Positions 16,582 to 24,758 are shown, counted from the first letter of the stretch. The stretch: 55,565 nucleotides of DNA from JANLSE01 sp038214135 (GCA_038214135.1 JBBQSD010000028.1:1-55565), one strand, 5' to 3'. A program made the numbers and translations. Notes: generated by a model from the sequence alone, not told the origin.

Positions 16582-18417
16582 CTAACTCGCCTCAGCACGC
16601 CTACTCAGCGGCAGTGTGATATGGAAGCGAGCACCAGCACCAGGGGTTGATTCGACCCATAGCCTGCCACCATGTTGGGCGATAATTTCGGCGGCGATAT
16701 ACAGGCCAAGCCCGGAACCGCTGGCAACATAGGCTCCACGCCCTCGATAGAAGCGATCAAAAATATGCGGCACGTCCTCGGCGGCAATCCCAATGCCCTG
16801 ATCGGCAACAGTGATCAGCACATCCTGTGGCAGCCCGTGGCCATCGGTTGTTTCTGTGGGAATGTCATGAACGTCATGAACGGAGGTGGTCAGTTGCACG
16901 GTGATCGTGCCGCCTGTTGGCGAATAGCGGATCGCATTAGAAAGCAGATTATCGAGCACCTGGCGCAGGCGTTGGCCATCGGCGGCAAACTCAACTGCAT
17001 CCGCGAGCGTCTGGAGAACAATGGTATGCTGTGTTGTCATTCCCTGGACGCTCTCCACTTCCTCCTGGAGCAATGTGATCAGATCGACTGGTGCGATGAA
17101 CAACCGGAATTTCCCATCATCGACATTATTAATATCCACCATGTCATTGACGAGTTGCAGCGCCTGGGCGGCTTTGGCAACCACAACCGAAAGCGCCTTC
17201 TGGCTGTAGGTCGTATCGCCGCGTGCCGATTTGCGAAGCGCCAGGTGGCTCGTGCCAGATATTGCGGTCAGCGCATTTTTGAGATCATGGGCAACAATGC
17301 CAATAAAGCTATTGCGGGTATCCTGGTGAATGCGTGCCTGTTCCGTAGATGCAAGCTCATCGGTTAGTTTATCGTGATGCAGGGCATAGCCAAGCCGCAC
17401 ACTAATAAAGGTCAGAAAGCTCAGGTCATCCTCGGTGAATGCATTGGCCTGCGTGCTGGCGATCATCACAACGCCCTGGCTGGCTTGCTCAATACGTAGC
17501 GGCACGATCAGCACCGATTGGAGGTTGGCCAGGCTGATCAGCGGCAGTGTAGCAAGCGCCGTTTGATCATTCAGCAATAGTGGTGTGCCATGTTGTAACA
17601 CCTGCAAGAGTGGGCCGCTGGTGGCAAGTGGAATATGATCAAGCCCATGCGCCTGCTGTAAACGCCCGAGTGGTGTATCACTGCTGCCAAAGGCGATCAG
17701 TTCATCGGTTGCGGCGCTATGCAGCAGAATAGTGGCGATCTCGGCACGCATCATGGTACAGAGTTGATCAGTAATCGTCTGCGCTAGCTCCTCGGTTGAC
17801 TCACTCACCGGAATTGCTGCGATGGTATGCAGCAATCGAATGAGCTGGGTACGCCGTTCTTGGCGCTGCAGAATATCGCGGTTCTCAAGCGCCAGCCCAA
17901 CTAGATCGGCAAGCACCGCCAGAAATGGCAGCAGATCAGTAATCGATGCCGTGCCAAGTGGGTGATCAGATGATGCGCTCTCTTCCGGTTGCATGCTATC
18001 GATCACTGAAAGCACGCCGACAATACTTGTGCCACTACGTACCGGCACTGCGGCGATGGCAAGTATGGCATCCTGCGCCAGTTCATCGCCCCATAGATGG
18101 ATAGGCGTGAAGCGTGTATCGGCGCTTGGGTTGACAATGGCGATTGGCCGCCCGCGGCGTATCACCCAACCCTCGATGCCACTCGTTGGTGCGATCAGGA
18201 TCGGCTCAGCCGGACGTTCTGTACTTGCTGCGGCAAGGCGTAGGCGCTGCCCTGCTTCCTCTGCAAGAAACAACCTACTCTGTTGAACCTCGAGTAAATC
18301 GCATATGCGCTCCATGATCAGATCAAGCGCTAGCTCAAGCGATTCGCTGCTGGTGATCGCGGCATTGATATGTTCGAATGCATCATCGCTGAATGAGGTT
18401 CCAGGGGATCGAGCCAT
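16582..18417 (-). CDS. GAF-GAF sensor histidine kinase
   Basis: This 611-residue cytosolic kinase has two GAF domains at about 20-180 and 195-350 (LDLIMERICDLLEVQQSRLFL..., ITDQLCTMMRAEIATILL...), then HisKA with the phospho-acceptor His377 (GIVAHDLKNALTAI) and HATPase_c with N-box LDNLLSNAIRYS (Asn490/494), DQGIGI (539-544), FDRFYRG and GSGLGL (567-572). No membrane segment is seen, so it senses an internal ligand or redox state. No response regulator gene lies nearby, so it is an orphan. Its upstream region carries two CAATATTGG boxes. Confidence 0.93.
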   Translation of the reverse strand: MARSPGTSFSDDAFEHINAAITSSESLELALDLIMERICDLLEVQQSRLFLAEEAGQRLRLAAASTERPAEPILIAPTSGIEGWVIRRGRPIAIVNPSADTRFTPIHLWGDELAQDAILAIAAVPVRSGTSIVGVLSVIDSMQPEESASSDHPLGTASITDLLPFLAVLADLVGLALENRDILQRQERRTQLIRLLHTIAAIPVSESTEELAQTITDQLCTMMRAEIATILLHSAATDELIAFGSSDTPLGRLQQAHGLDHIPLATSGPLLQVLQHGTPLLLNDQTALATLPLISLANLQSVLIVPLRIEQASQGVVMIASTQANAFTEDDLSFLTFISVRLGYALHHDKLTDELASTEQARIHQDTRNSFIGIVAHDLKNALTAISGTSHLALRKSARGDTTYSQKALSVVVAKAAQALQLVNDMVDINNVDDGKFRLFIAPVDLITLLQEEVESVQGMTTQHTIVLQTLADAVEFAADGQRLRQVLDNLLSNAIRYSPTGGTITVQLTTSVHDVHDIPTETTDGHGLPQDVLITVADQGIGIAAEDVPHIFDRFYRGRGAYVASGSGLGLYIAAEIIAQHGGRLWVESTPGAGARFHITLPLSRRAEAS

Positions 18418-18490
18418 GCATAATTCCTTGCCGCGGATCTGCGGAATCTCGTGATGCTACGAGGTGCAGCATGAGCCAAAAGTATACCAC

Positions 18491-18508
18491 CAATATTGGC
18501 AATATTGG
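18491..18508. promoter_or_regulatory. Tandem CAATATTGG boxes upstream of the histidine kinase
   Basis: Two head-to-tail 9-base copies, CAATATTGG CAATATTGG, each contain the palindrome CAATATTG. They lie about 75 bases before the kinase start (minus strand). The arrangement suits cooperative binding of a dimeric regulator. The regulator is unknown. Confidence 0.4.
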
Positions 18509-18580
18509 GGAGAATGCACTTGAAGGCATATGAGCCTTCCTAACGCCCTGGATCATCGCAGATAGAGTATTATGATTCGT

Positions 18581-18608
18581 CCGCAGATGACGCAGATTTT
18601 ACAGATTG
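18581..18608 (-). repeat. Interspersed ATCTGCGTCATCTG-type repeat, copy 2
   Basis: Read on the minus strand it gives the same motif as at 711 (AAAATCTGCGTCATCTGCGG), preceded by CAATCTGT. It lies in the 430-base gap between the kinase and the SDR gene, which otherwise holds only promoter-like sequence and the palindrome at 18766. Confidence 0.6.
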
Positions 18609-18702
18609 TTGGTGCCGATGCGCGCCTGTGGAGGCCAATGCAGTACGGTTTTCGCCAAGCAGTATAAACGGCTGTGTGCGCTCATTCTTTCATTCAACAG
18701 GC

Positions 18703-18730
18703 TTGACTCTTCTTTCGATTGTGATACAAC
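18703..18730 (+). promoter_or_regulatory. Candidate promoter for the TIGR01777 SDR gene
   Basis: TTGACT (18703-18708) is followed after 16 bases by TACAAC (18725-18730); a second possible -10, TATAAA, lies at 18736-18741. Either would give a leader of about 110 bases that contains the 20-bp palindrome at 18766, which could therefore fold in the mRNA. Confidence 0.3.
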
Positions 18731-18765
18731 TTGCATATAAAGACTATTTGTTTTCTCGATTGTAC

Positions 18766-18785
18766 GGGCGCGATATATCGCGCCC
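18766..18785. repeat. Perfect 20-bp palindrome GGGCGCGATATATCGCGCCC, copy 2
   Basis: Identical to the copy at 2835-2854 over all 20 bases and preceded by TGTAC. It lies 63 bases before the SDR gene start. Confidence 0.8.
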
Positions 18786-18848
18786 AAGGCTACATACATG
18801 TTAGCAATCAGCGAAGGCTGCTCTATGGATCTCACAGAAGGCAAAAAC

Positions 18849-19778
18849 ATGGGCACGAAACCCCGCATCATTATTATTGCTGGCGGCACTGGGTACCTTG
18901 GCCGCGCATTGGCGGCATCGTTTGTTGCGTGCGGCGATAGAGTGATGATCCTTACGCGCACCCCGCAACCTGCTCAACAGTCGATCACGTTCTTGCCATG
19001 GGATGGGCAATCGCGTGGTGCATGGTGCGATGCACTCAATGGTGCCACAGCCATTATCAATCTTGCTGGTCGCAGTGTGAATTGCCGATATAGCGCAAGC
19101 AATCGTCAAGCTATCTATGATTCACGCCTTAACTCAACGCGTATTCTTGGCGAGGCGATTCTTGCCTGTGATCAGCCGCCGCCAGTGTGGTTGAATGCCA
19201 GCTCGGCAACGATCTACCGGCATGCCCTTGATCGACCAATGGATGAACTCACTGGCGATCTCGGCACCGGCTTTTCCGTTGATGTGTGTCAGCGCTGGGA
19301 AGCAGCCTTTTTTACGAGCCAGACGCCACAGATGCGTAAAGTTGCTCTTCGGGCTGCGATGGTCTTTGGCCCAGGCTCTGGCGGCGTCATGGATGCCTTT
19401 CGCAATATGGTACGATGTGGCCTTGGTGGTACGATGGGCAATGGTCAACAATTTGTTAGCTGGATTCATTTGGATGATTTTGTGAGTAGCATTGATTGGC
19501 TGATTGAGCACGAAACGATGGAAGGGCCAGTCAATCTTGCTGCTCCCAACCCGCGCACCAATGCAGATTTCATGCAGATTCTGCGCCTCGTCTGCCAACA
19601 ACCGCTTGGGCTGCCAGCCACACGCTGGATGCTTGAAGTTGGTGCATTCTTCCTCCGCACCGAAACCGAGCTTCTGCTAAAAAGCCGCCGCGTCATCCCA
19701 ACGCGATTGCTCGAAGCTGGTTTTCAGTTCCGCTACCCGGATTGGTATCACGCTGCCGAGAGCATTATGCAGGCGTAA
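18849..19778 (+). CDS. TIGR01777-type NAD(P)-dependent epimerase (SDR, DUF1731 tail)
   Basis: The 309-residue protein has the Rossmann motif GGTGYLG (about residue 11), a long substrate domain with VWLNASSATIYRHALDRPMDE (the family hallmark ASA-x-YG-like strand), VALRAAMVFGPG, FVSWIHLDDFVSSIDWLI, VNLAAPNPRTNADFM, and a C-terminal DUF1731 region ending ELLLKSRRVIPTRLLEAGFQFRYPD. This matches the bacterial TIGR01777 (YfcH-like) family of unknown substrate. ATG 18849 is used because it places GGTGYLG at the standard distance; ATG 18825 is an alternative. Confidence 0.88.
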   Translation: MGTKPRIIIIAGGTGYLGRALAASFVACGDRVMILTRTPQPAQQSITFLPWDGQSRGAWCDALNGATAIINLAGRSVNCRYSASNRQAIYDSRLNSTRILGEAILACDQPPPVWLNASSATIYRHALDRPMDELTGDLGTGFSVDVCQRWEAAFFTSQTPQMRKVALRAAMVFGPGSGGVMDAFRNMVRCGLGGTMGNGQQFVSWIHLDDFVSSIDWLIEHETMEGPVNLAAPNPRTNADFMQILRLVCQQPLGLPATRWMLEVGAFFLRTETELLLKSRRVIPTRLLEAGFQFRYPDWYHAAESIMQA

Positions 19779-20012
19779 TCTGTATCGCAATGCAATAGAG
19801 CAAACGCGGCGGCTCAAGCCGAATATTCCACTGATCGGGATGGGCGGTATTCCGCTTCGCGATGAGATAGAATTGGAACGAGTACTTGCTCCCAAGGAGT
19901 AGTGGTATACTCTAAACTGATCGCATGATGCGTAGCGTCTGTACGGATGCGCTGGCATCGAGATTCAGCGTGCGATCAGTAGAGCAATCTGTAATTGAAT
20001 CAAGGTGTGCTG
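19779..20012. other. Gap with a possible gene remnant
   Basis: Directly after the SDR stop, one plus frame reads AIEQTRRLKPNIPLIGMGGIPLRDEIELERVLAPKE and stops at 19903 or so. It is protein-like but has no start or family that I can name, so it may be the end of a deleted gene. TATACT at 19906-19911 is a possible -10 for the lipoate ligase pair, with only a poor -35. Confidence 0.25.
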
Positions 20013-20297
20013 ATGCACGGAGAATATAAAATCCCTGGTGGTAAACTGGTTGTGGTTGATCTCGCGCTGCATAATAATCGGCTCCATCATGTGATGCTGA
20101 GTGGCGATTTTTTTCTTGCGCCGGATGAGGCGCTGGAATGGATGACAGCTGCGCTCGAAGGGTTGCCAGCCGATACGCCAGAAGCCCTGTTGACTGAGCA
20201 TGTTCAAGCGGCAACTGCCACAGCAGAATTATTGGGTATTACACCGGCTGGGGTTGCGATTGCCATTCGGCGGGCACTTAGCGGAGGTGCTGCATGA
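20013..20297 (+). CDS. Lipoate-protein ligase accessory (C-terminal) subunit, LplB-like
   Basis: This 94-residue protein matches the separate C-terminal domain of bipartite lipoate-protein ligases: HGEYKIPGGKLVVVDLAL, then VMLSGDFFLAPDEALEWMTAALEG, and a final LLGITPAGVAIAIRRAL. In Thermoplasma-type systems this domain (LplB) is needed for lipoate adenylation by LplA. ATG 20013 with AAGGTG upstream fits the family start. Its stop overlaps the ATG of the catalytic subunit (ATGA at 20294), so the two are made together. Confidence 0.8.
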   Translation: MHGEYKIPGGKLVVVDLALHNNRLHHVMLSGDFFLAPDEALEWMTAALEGLPADTPEALLTEHVQAATATAELLGITPAGVAIAIRRALSGGAA

Positions 20298-21091
20298 GTG
20301 CTGATCCACAATCACTTCCACAATCCCTCTGGCAGCGCTATGATTGGCAGCTTCTTCGTGATCAGGCAACCATGCCACTGCTGCATATGGCTCTTGATCA
20401 AGTGCTGCTTGATGCAGTTGCGGCGGGGCGGCGTCTGCCAACGCTGCGGATCTGGGAATGGGCAGCCAATGCGGTCGTGCTTGGGCGCTTTCAGTCGCTG
20501 CGCAATGAAGTCGATCTGGCAGGTACCCGACGCCATGACGTGCAGGTGGTGCGGCGGATCACCGGCGGCGGCGCGATGTTCATTGAGCCAGGCAATACGA
20601 TTACCTACTCGATCTATGCTCCGGCTGAATTGGTGGCAGGGATGAGCGCCATCGATTCATATGCCTTCTTCGATCAATGGGTGCTTGATGCATTAGCCTC
20701 GCTTGGCGTCCAGGCCTGGTATCAGCCAATCAACGATATCACATCGGCAGCCGGGAAGATTGGTGGCGCGGCCCAAACCCGCCGCGCTGGTGCGGTGTTG
20801 CATCATGTGACGATGGCCTATGATATTGATAGCGCGAAAATGCTTGAGGTGCTGCGAATTGGCCGCGAAAAGCTGAGCGATAAGGGCACCGCCAGCGCTG
20901 CCAAACGGGTTGATCCACTACGCAGCCAGACGGGCCTGGCCCGCGAGGCAATCATCGACCGCATGATCGCAACATTCCGCGAGCAGTATGGCCTGAACGA
21001 TTCACAGCTATTGCCAGAAGAACAGGCCGCCGCGCAGGATCTGGTTGAGCGTAAGTTTGGCACCGATGCCTGGCTACGCACGTTGCCCTGA
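20294..21091 (+). CDS. lplA: Lipoate-protein ligase A, catalytic subunit (split type)
   Basis: This 265-residue ligase activates lipoate with ATP and transfers it to lipoyl domains of 2-oxoacid dehydrogenases or glycine-cleavage H protein. The signature RRITGGGA is at 87-94, the catalytic-lysine motif GKIGGAAQ at 154-161 (Lys155), and VLGRFQSLRNEVDL precedes them. It lacks the C-terminal domain of E. coli LplA; that domain is supplied by the preceding 94-residue gene. No lipoyl-domain gene is visible nearby. Confidence 0.88.
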   Translation: MSADPQSLPQSLWQRYDWQLLRDQATMPLLHMALDQVLLDAVAAGRRLPTLRIWEWAANAVVLGRFQSLRNEVDLAGTRRHDVQVVRRITGGGAMFIEPGNTITYSIYAPAELVAGMSAIDSYAFFDQWVLDALASLGVQAWYQPINDITSAAGKIGGAAQTRRAGAVLHHVTMAYDIDSAKMLEVLRIGREKLSDKGTASAAKRVDPLRSQTGLAREAIIDRMIATFREQYGLNDSQLLPEEQAAAQDLVERKFGTDAWLRTLP

Positions 21092-21226
21092 TAGAGCCGA
21101 TACCTCATATGGTATTCCTATTTGAGTTGTAAAGGCGCGTAGCGCAAAGCGGGGTTCAGGGCCGGGTACCCTCTGGGTGTCCTGAAAGAAATCCCCCGCC
21201 CTTTTTTGCGAATTCGGTAAGATTGC

Positions 21227-21232
21227 TATAAT
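21227..21232 (+). promoter_or_regulatory. Extended -10 element TGCTATAAT
   Basis: TATAAT (21227-21232) carries the extended -10 dinucleotide TG one base upstream. Start would be near 21240, giving a leader of about 95 bases for the SDR gene at 21334. No good -35 is seen, as expected for extended -10 promoters. Confidence 0.5.
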
Positions 21233-21253
21233 CGATAGATCGAGCGAGCAAAA

Positions 21254-21281
21254 GAACAAGGGCAACCACGCATTCTTGTTC
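21254..21281 (+). promoter_or_regulatory. Leader hairpin GAACAAG...CTTGTTC followed by CTTTTCC
   Basis: Seven-base arms at 21254-21260 and 21275-21281 enclose a 14-base loop and are followed by CTTTTCCTCTC. In the predicted leader of the downstream SDR gene this could be a weak attenuator. It is alternatively a terminator for read-through from lplA. Confidence 0.35.
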
Positions 21282-21333
21282 CTTTTCCTCTCATTCCTTG
21301 TGTTCGTGCTCTCTTGATATCAAGGATCTATTC

Positions 21334-22347
21334 ATGAACGTGCTGATCATCGGCGGTACTGGAACAATAAGCCGTGCGATTGTCCAGGCATTACTCAGGC
21401 GTGGACATAGCGTAACACTCTATAATCGCGGTCTGCGAGCAGACCCGCCGCCTGCCGAGGTGCGGGTGATCATTGGTGATCGGCGGGATCGCCCGGCCTT
21501 CGAGGCTGCCCTGCAACACGAGTCATTCGATGCAGTGATCGATATGATCTCATACACTGCCGATGATGCTGCTTCGGCGTTGAGCGCGCTACGTGGGCGA
21601 GTTGGCCATTTCATTCAGACCTCAACTGTCATGACCTATGGGCCGCCCTTTACAGGGCTGTATCAGGATGAGACGGCGCCATTGTATGGACGCAACGATG
21701 GTGGGTATGGTGAGAATAAGGTTGCCGCCGATGAACTATTGATGCGTGCTTTCGTGGAAGAACAGTTCCCGGTGACGATTGTGAAGCCATCGTTCACCTA
21801 TGGGCCAGGCCATCCACTTTGGCGTCAGACCGATTGGCACACGGATTGGATTGATCGGCTCCGCAAACACAAGCCGCTGTTGGTGGTTGGTGATGGGCTA
21901 AACTATTTCCAATTCCTACCCGCCCCGGATGCAGCTGAAGCCTTTGCTGGCCTGCTTGGGCATCCACAGGCATTGGGCAAGATTGTCAATTTGGCCAATC
22001 CACAGCCGATCACATGGATCGAATGGCATCAGGCAGGTGCGGCTGCATTGGGTATCGAAGCCGAACTCGTTGGCGCACCAGCAGAACTCTTGATCGCAAC
22101 CAATCCCGAGCGATACGGCAGCCTGCGGGCCAACTTTGCCCATAGCCAAATATTCCGGAATGCGGAGTTGGAGCGATTATTGCCCGCGTGGCAACCTACA
22201 ACTGATCGCCACACACATCTTCAGGCAACAATCGAATGGATGGATCGGCATAATCGGGTGGCCAACAGCGATGATGATACGCTGGAAGATCGTATCATTG
22301 CGGCATTACGTGAATTGCCAGAACGGGTGCGATTTCAGCCAGCATAA
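21334..22347 (+). CDS. NAD-dependent epimerase/dehydratase (atypical SDR, CSP41-like)
   Basis: The 337-residue protein begins MNVLIIGGTGTISRAIVQALLRRGH (NAD(P)-binding GGTGTIS), followed by LYNRG, VIIGDRRDRPAFEAAL, DAVIDMISYTADDA and VKPSFTYGPGHPLW. This pattern is that of the atypical extended SDRs that include plant CSP41-type proteins and bacterial sugar-nucleotide-like epimerases. Tyr in the TYGPP/GGYGENK region may be the remaining catalytic tyrosine. AAGGA precedes ATG 21334. Substrate unknown; a single-gene unit with its own promoter. Confidence 0.85.
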   Translation: MNVLIIGGTGTISRAIVQALLRRGHSVTLYNRGLRADPPPAEVRVIIGDRRDRPAFEAALQHESFDAVIDMISYTADDAASALSALRGRVGHFIQTSTVMTYGPPFTGLYQDETAPLYGRNDGGYGENKVAADELLMRAFVEEQFPVTIVKPSFTYGPGHPLWRQTDWHTDWIDRLRKHKPLLVVGDGLNYFQFLPAPDAAEAFAGLLGHPQALGKIVNLANPQPITWIEWHQAGAAALGIEAELVGAPAELLIATNPERYGSLRANFAHSQIFRNAELERLLPAWQPTTDRHTHLQATIEWMDRHNRVANSDDDTLEDRIIAALRELPERVRFQPA

Positions 22348-22377
22348 CGCACTATCGCTGAGCATGTCGGAGTCACA

Positions 22378-22410
22378 CCCTGCAAGATCTGTTTTTGCTT
22401 TCTTGCAGGG
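22378..22410. terminator. Bidirectional hairpin CCCTGCAAGA...TCTTGCAGGG
   Basis: The 10-bp perfect arms (22378-22387 and 22401-22410) with a 13-base T-rich loop lie between two convergent genes. This is the usual place for a shared terminator, although no T tract follows either arm. Confidence 0.55.
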
Positions 22411-22431
22411 CGTGGCTTCAAGCACCTATAG

Positions 22432-23139
22432 CTACTCCTGCTCCTGGAAGCTTTCGAGCATTGCGCGGCCAATTGGCGCAACCTTGGCAAACTGATCCTC
22501 TGGTGCATGGAAAAGCAGCGCATAGGTATATGGCGAGCCTTCATTATGAATGAAGTGTACGAGCGCATGGGTTGGCTGTTGCGATGCGGCGTCGGTATAG
22601 GTCCATTCCGCCTCAATATTGCCGTTATCGTCGCTGGTTTCCTTGACGGTCGTGCGCTCAATTGATTCATTGAATTGAATGGCCACATAGGCACCCATCA
22701 CATCGCCACGGCCAGGCTCCTTGTAGTCGTAGTAGCGTACTACCAGGCTTGCGTTTGCCTCCGAGCTGCGGATCTCCAGCGATTGTTTGGGCAATCCAAC
22801 GTGATCATCAGCCTGGCGAGCACCAAAATCAGCGACTGTCCAGTCGCTTGGGTGCTCAAGCCGCACCGGGATCTTGGAGGCGCTGGTGAACACAATTGAG
22901 CTTGGTGCAGCAGTTGGTTCAACAGTCGGTGCTGGCAGTGGCGTCGATGTTGGTGCAGTGGTTGGCACAGCCGTCGGCGCTGGCAATGGCGTCGATGTCG
23001 GTAGGACAAGCTGGCCTTCGGGTAGCTCAACTTCGTTGAGGATGGCACTGATATCGATCAAGATATCATCTGGCGTTCCAACAAATAAACCAACCGATGT
23101 GAGGATCATGACTTTTCCGAGGGTTGTGAGCATTGGCAT
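22432..23139 (-). CDS. Membrane-anchored protein with Pro/Thr-rich stalk and PsbP/DUF1795-like domain
   Basis: The 235-residue product has an N-terminal hydrophobic segment (LGKVMILTSVGLFVG), a stalk at about 45-80 made of two near-identical blocks (TSTPLPAPTAVPTTAP and TSTPLPAPTVEPTAAP), then a domain from about 85 onward (KIPVRLEHPSDWTVADFGAR..., GDVMGAYVAIQFNESIERTTVKE, TYALLFHAPEDQFAKVAPIGRAMLESF) with the strand order of PsbP-like/DUF1795 domains. This resembles the lipoprotein at 7546-8226 in layout. It probably lies outside the membrane; function unknown. The start is ATG 23139; the N-terminus is short for a signal peptide. Confidence 0.65.
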   Translation of the reverse strand: MPMLTTLGKVMILTSVGLFVGTPDDILIDISAILNEVELPEGQLVLPTSTPLPAPTAVPTTAPTSTPLPAPTVEPTAAPSSIVFTSASKIPVRLEHPSDWTVADFGARQADDHVGLPKQSLEIRSSEANASLVVRYYDYKEPGRGDVMGAYVAIQFNESIERTTVKETSDDNGNIEAEWTYTDAASQQPTHALVHFIHNEGSPYTYALLFHAPEDQFAKVAPIGRAMLESFQEQE

Positions 23140-23228
23140 GTACCTGTGAACAAGAGAATAAGTATTCAGAAGTCAGGAGTCAGAATACGAAACCAGGAAC
23201 CACAGAACTGCGGAACCAAGAACCGTAA

Positions 23229-23248
23229 AGACGCGAGGCCTCGCGTCT
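23229..23248. repeat. Perfect palindrome AGACGCGAGGCCTCGCGTCT
   Basis: This 20-bp perfect palindrome belongs to an AGACGC...GCGTCT group with the imperfect copy near 26187 (AGGCGCAACATCTTGCGTCT) and the hairpin at 40382-40402. It lies in gene-free sequence beside the ATCTGCG repeat. Confidence 0.6.
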
Positions 23249-23253
23249 GGAAC

Positions 23254-23286
23254 AATCTGCGTCATCTGCGCAATCTGCGGATAATA
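23254..23286 (+). repeat. Interspersed ATCTGCGTCATCTGCG-type repeat, copy 3 (longest)
   Basis: It carries three tandem units, AATCTGCG, TCATCTGCG, CAATCTGCG, followed by GATAATA. The other copies at 711, 18581, 37261 and 47011 hold two or three units. It lies directly 3' of the NTP-transferase pseudogene. Confidence 0.65.
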
Positions 23287-23300
23287 CGAACCAAGAGCAT

Positions 23301-23725
23301 CTATGCAGAAAAAAGCCTTTCGGCAATCTGTAGATCCTCGGCGGTATCGATCTCATACCAGCACATTCCATCGACGATAATGGCTTTGATTGGGGCAAGT
23401 TGTTGGCTAACTATCCGCCCAAACACCTCTTCATAATAGACGTGTAGGCCAACGCTTGCTAGGTGTTCGTGGAGCTGCAGCAGAAAGCATTGGCGGCTAA
23501 ATGTGCAGCTTAACTTATAAATATTAACTGTTTTATAGTAATGCGCCACCTGTGAAGGAGCAAATTCGTGTTTGGGCACGAAACGCTGCACATAGCCACC
23601 CGAATCAAACACAGTCACCTGCCATCCATCCATGGCCGATAGATTGCGACCGCCGCAACGGCTGGGCAGGGTCGTTGGCGCATGCCTGCAGAATAGCGGG
23701 ATCGACGATCAGATCGCTCTCGATC
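23301..23725 (-). pseudogene. Nucleotidyltransferase (LicC/NTP-transferase-like), 5'-truncated and frameshifted
   Basis: Three frames carry consecutive pieces of one protein: PLIESDLIVDPAILQACANDPAQP, then VAAVAIYRPWMDG, then WQVTVFDSGGYVQRFVPKHEF...YYEEVFGRIV...WYEIDTAEDLQIAERLF to the stop at 23301. These are the middle and end of a sugar-phosphate/phosphocholine cytidylyltransferase-like NTP-transferase. The second break lies in an ATGG tandem (CCATGGATGGATGGCAG); adding one ATGG restores WMDGWQVTV. The 5' half, with the nucleotide-binding GxGxR motif, is missing, and homology ends at the palindromic repeat 23737-23756. Confidence 0.7.
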
Positions 23726-23736
23726 AATGGCTGTAC

Positions 23737-23756
23737 GGACGCGATCTATCGCGCCC
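23737..23756. repeat. GGACGCGATCTATCGCGCCC, variant copy 3 of the palindromic repeat
   Basis: It differs from the perfect copies by one base in each of the outer and inner positions and is preceded by CTGTAC. It marks the upstream limit of the NTP-transferase pseudogene, so it may sit at a deletion endpoint. Confidence 0.65.
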
Positions 23757-23817
23757 CTGCGGATTGCCGCTATATCTGTATAATAGGCTATTGCGGTAAT
23801 TACTACTGTTTTATATA

Positions 23818-23846
23818 TTGACGTTCTCTGCCTACTGGGCTACCAT
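23818..23846 (+). promoter_or_regulatory. Promoter for the HD-domain gene
   Basis: TTGACG (23818-23823), a 17-base spacer and TACCAT (23841-23846) lie 34 bases before ATG 23880. The predicted leader of about 27 bases includes the AGGAGG ribosome site. A TATAAT at 23779-23784 has no partner -35. Confidence 0.5.
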
Positions 23847-23879
23847 AGCACTACATTGCACGTACCAGGAGGCGCATCC

Positions 23880-24725
23880 ATGCTGAACCTGCGAAAACTG
23901 ATTATCGACCACTTCGTTGATGTGCTGACGATGACATACCGCCGGACATATGGCGACATGGAGCCGGTGTATAGCAGCGTGATTGCTTGGTCGGGGCGGC
24001 TGGCGCTCGAAAATATCGCAAATTCGGATGCACTCTATCATGATGTAGAACATACAATCCTGGTGACATCCGTCGGCCAGGCGATTCTTGAAGGAAAACA
24101 CCTGTGTGAGGGTGGCGTCACGCCGCGTGATTGGATGCATGTAACGATTGCCTTGCTCTGCCATGATATCGGGTATGTTCGGGGTGTCTGCCGACACGAT
24201 AGTGATGGCGTGATTGCGACGGGCGTTGGTGATGAACTGGTTGCAGTATCCAACAATGGCACCGATGCGGCGCTGGCTCCCTATCATATTGATCGCAGCA
24301 AGCTGTTTGTGCAGGAACGCTTTGGGCGCGATATGCTTGAGGGTGCCCAGGTGGATGCGGATCTGATTGCCTCCTATATCGAGATGACGCGCTATCCTGT
24401 GCCGAATGACTCAACGCATCAGGATGCACGTGGCTATGCTGGCTTGGTACGCGCTGCCGATTATATTGGGCAGTTGGGCGATCCCGATTATTTGCGGAAG
24501 GGTCCGGCACTCTTCTATGAGTTTGAGGAAATTGGCGCAAATAAGAGATATGGCTACCAGGAGCCAGGCGATGTGCGTTCCATGTTTGCCGGGTTCTATT
24601 GGGGCGTCGTGAATCCCTATATTCAGGATGCCCTGCGCTACCTACATCAGACACAGGAGGGCAAGGAATGGATCGCCAATGTCTATGCGCTTGTGTTTGC
24701 TGCCGAACATAGTATCAGGCGTTGA
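23880..24725 (+). CDS. HD-domain metal-dependent phosphohydrolase
   Basis: The 281-residue protein has an HD fold: His at 54/58 (YHDVEHT), the HD pair H95-D96 in LLCHDIGYVRG, and a later Asp in VRAADYIGQLGD. Family members bind two metals and cleave phosphoesters. It resembles cyanobacterial and Chloroflexota stand-alone HD proteins with a conserved YRRTYGDMEPVYS N-terminus. ATG 23880 has AGGAGG about seven bases upstream, so the eight upstream codons of the open frame are unlikely to be translated. Substrate unknown. Confidence 0.85.
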   Translation: MLNLRKLIIDHFVDVLTMTYRRTYGDMEPVYSSVIAWSGRLALENIANSDALYHDVEHTILVTSVGQAILEGKHLCEGGVTPRDWMHVTIALLCHDIGYVRGVCRHDSDGVIATGVGDELVAVSNNGTDAALAPYHIDRSKLFVQERFGRDMLEGAQVDADLIASYIEMTRYPVPNDSTHQDARGYAGLVRAADYIGQLGDPDYLRKGPALFYEFEEIGANKRYGYQEPGDVRSMFAGFYWGVVNPYIQDALRYLHQTQEGKEWIANVYALVFAAEHSIRR

Positions 24726-24758
24726 AATGTGATATTAGGTGTCATACCATGATCGGCT

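Noticed and set aside
16672..17367. 231-codon plus ORF within the GAF histidine kinase
   Set aside because: Antisense to the HATPase and HisKA motifs, which are clearly real on the minus strand.
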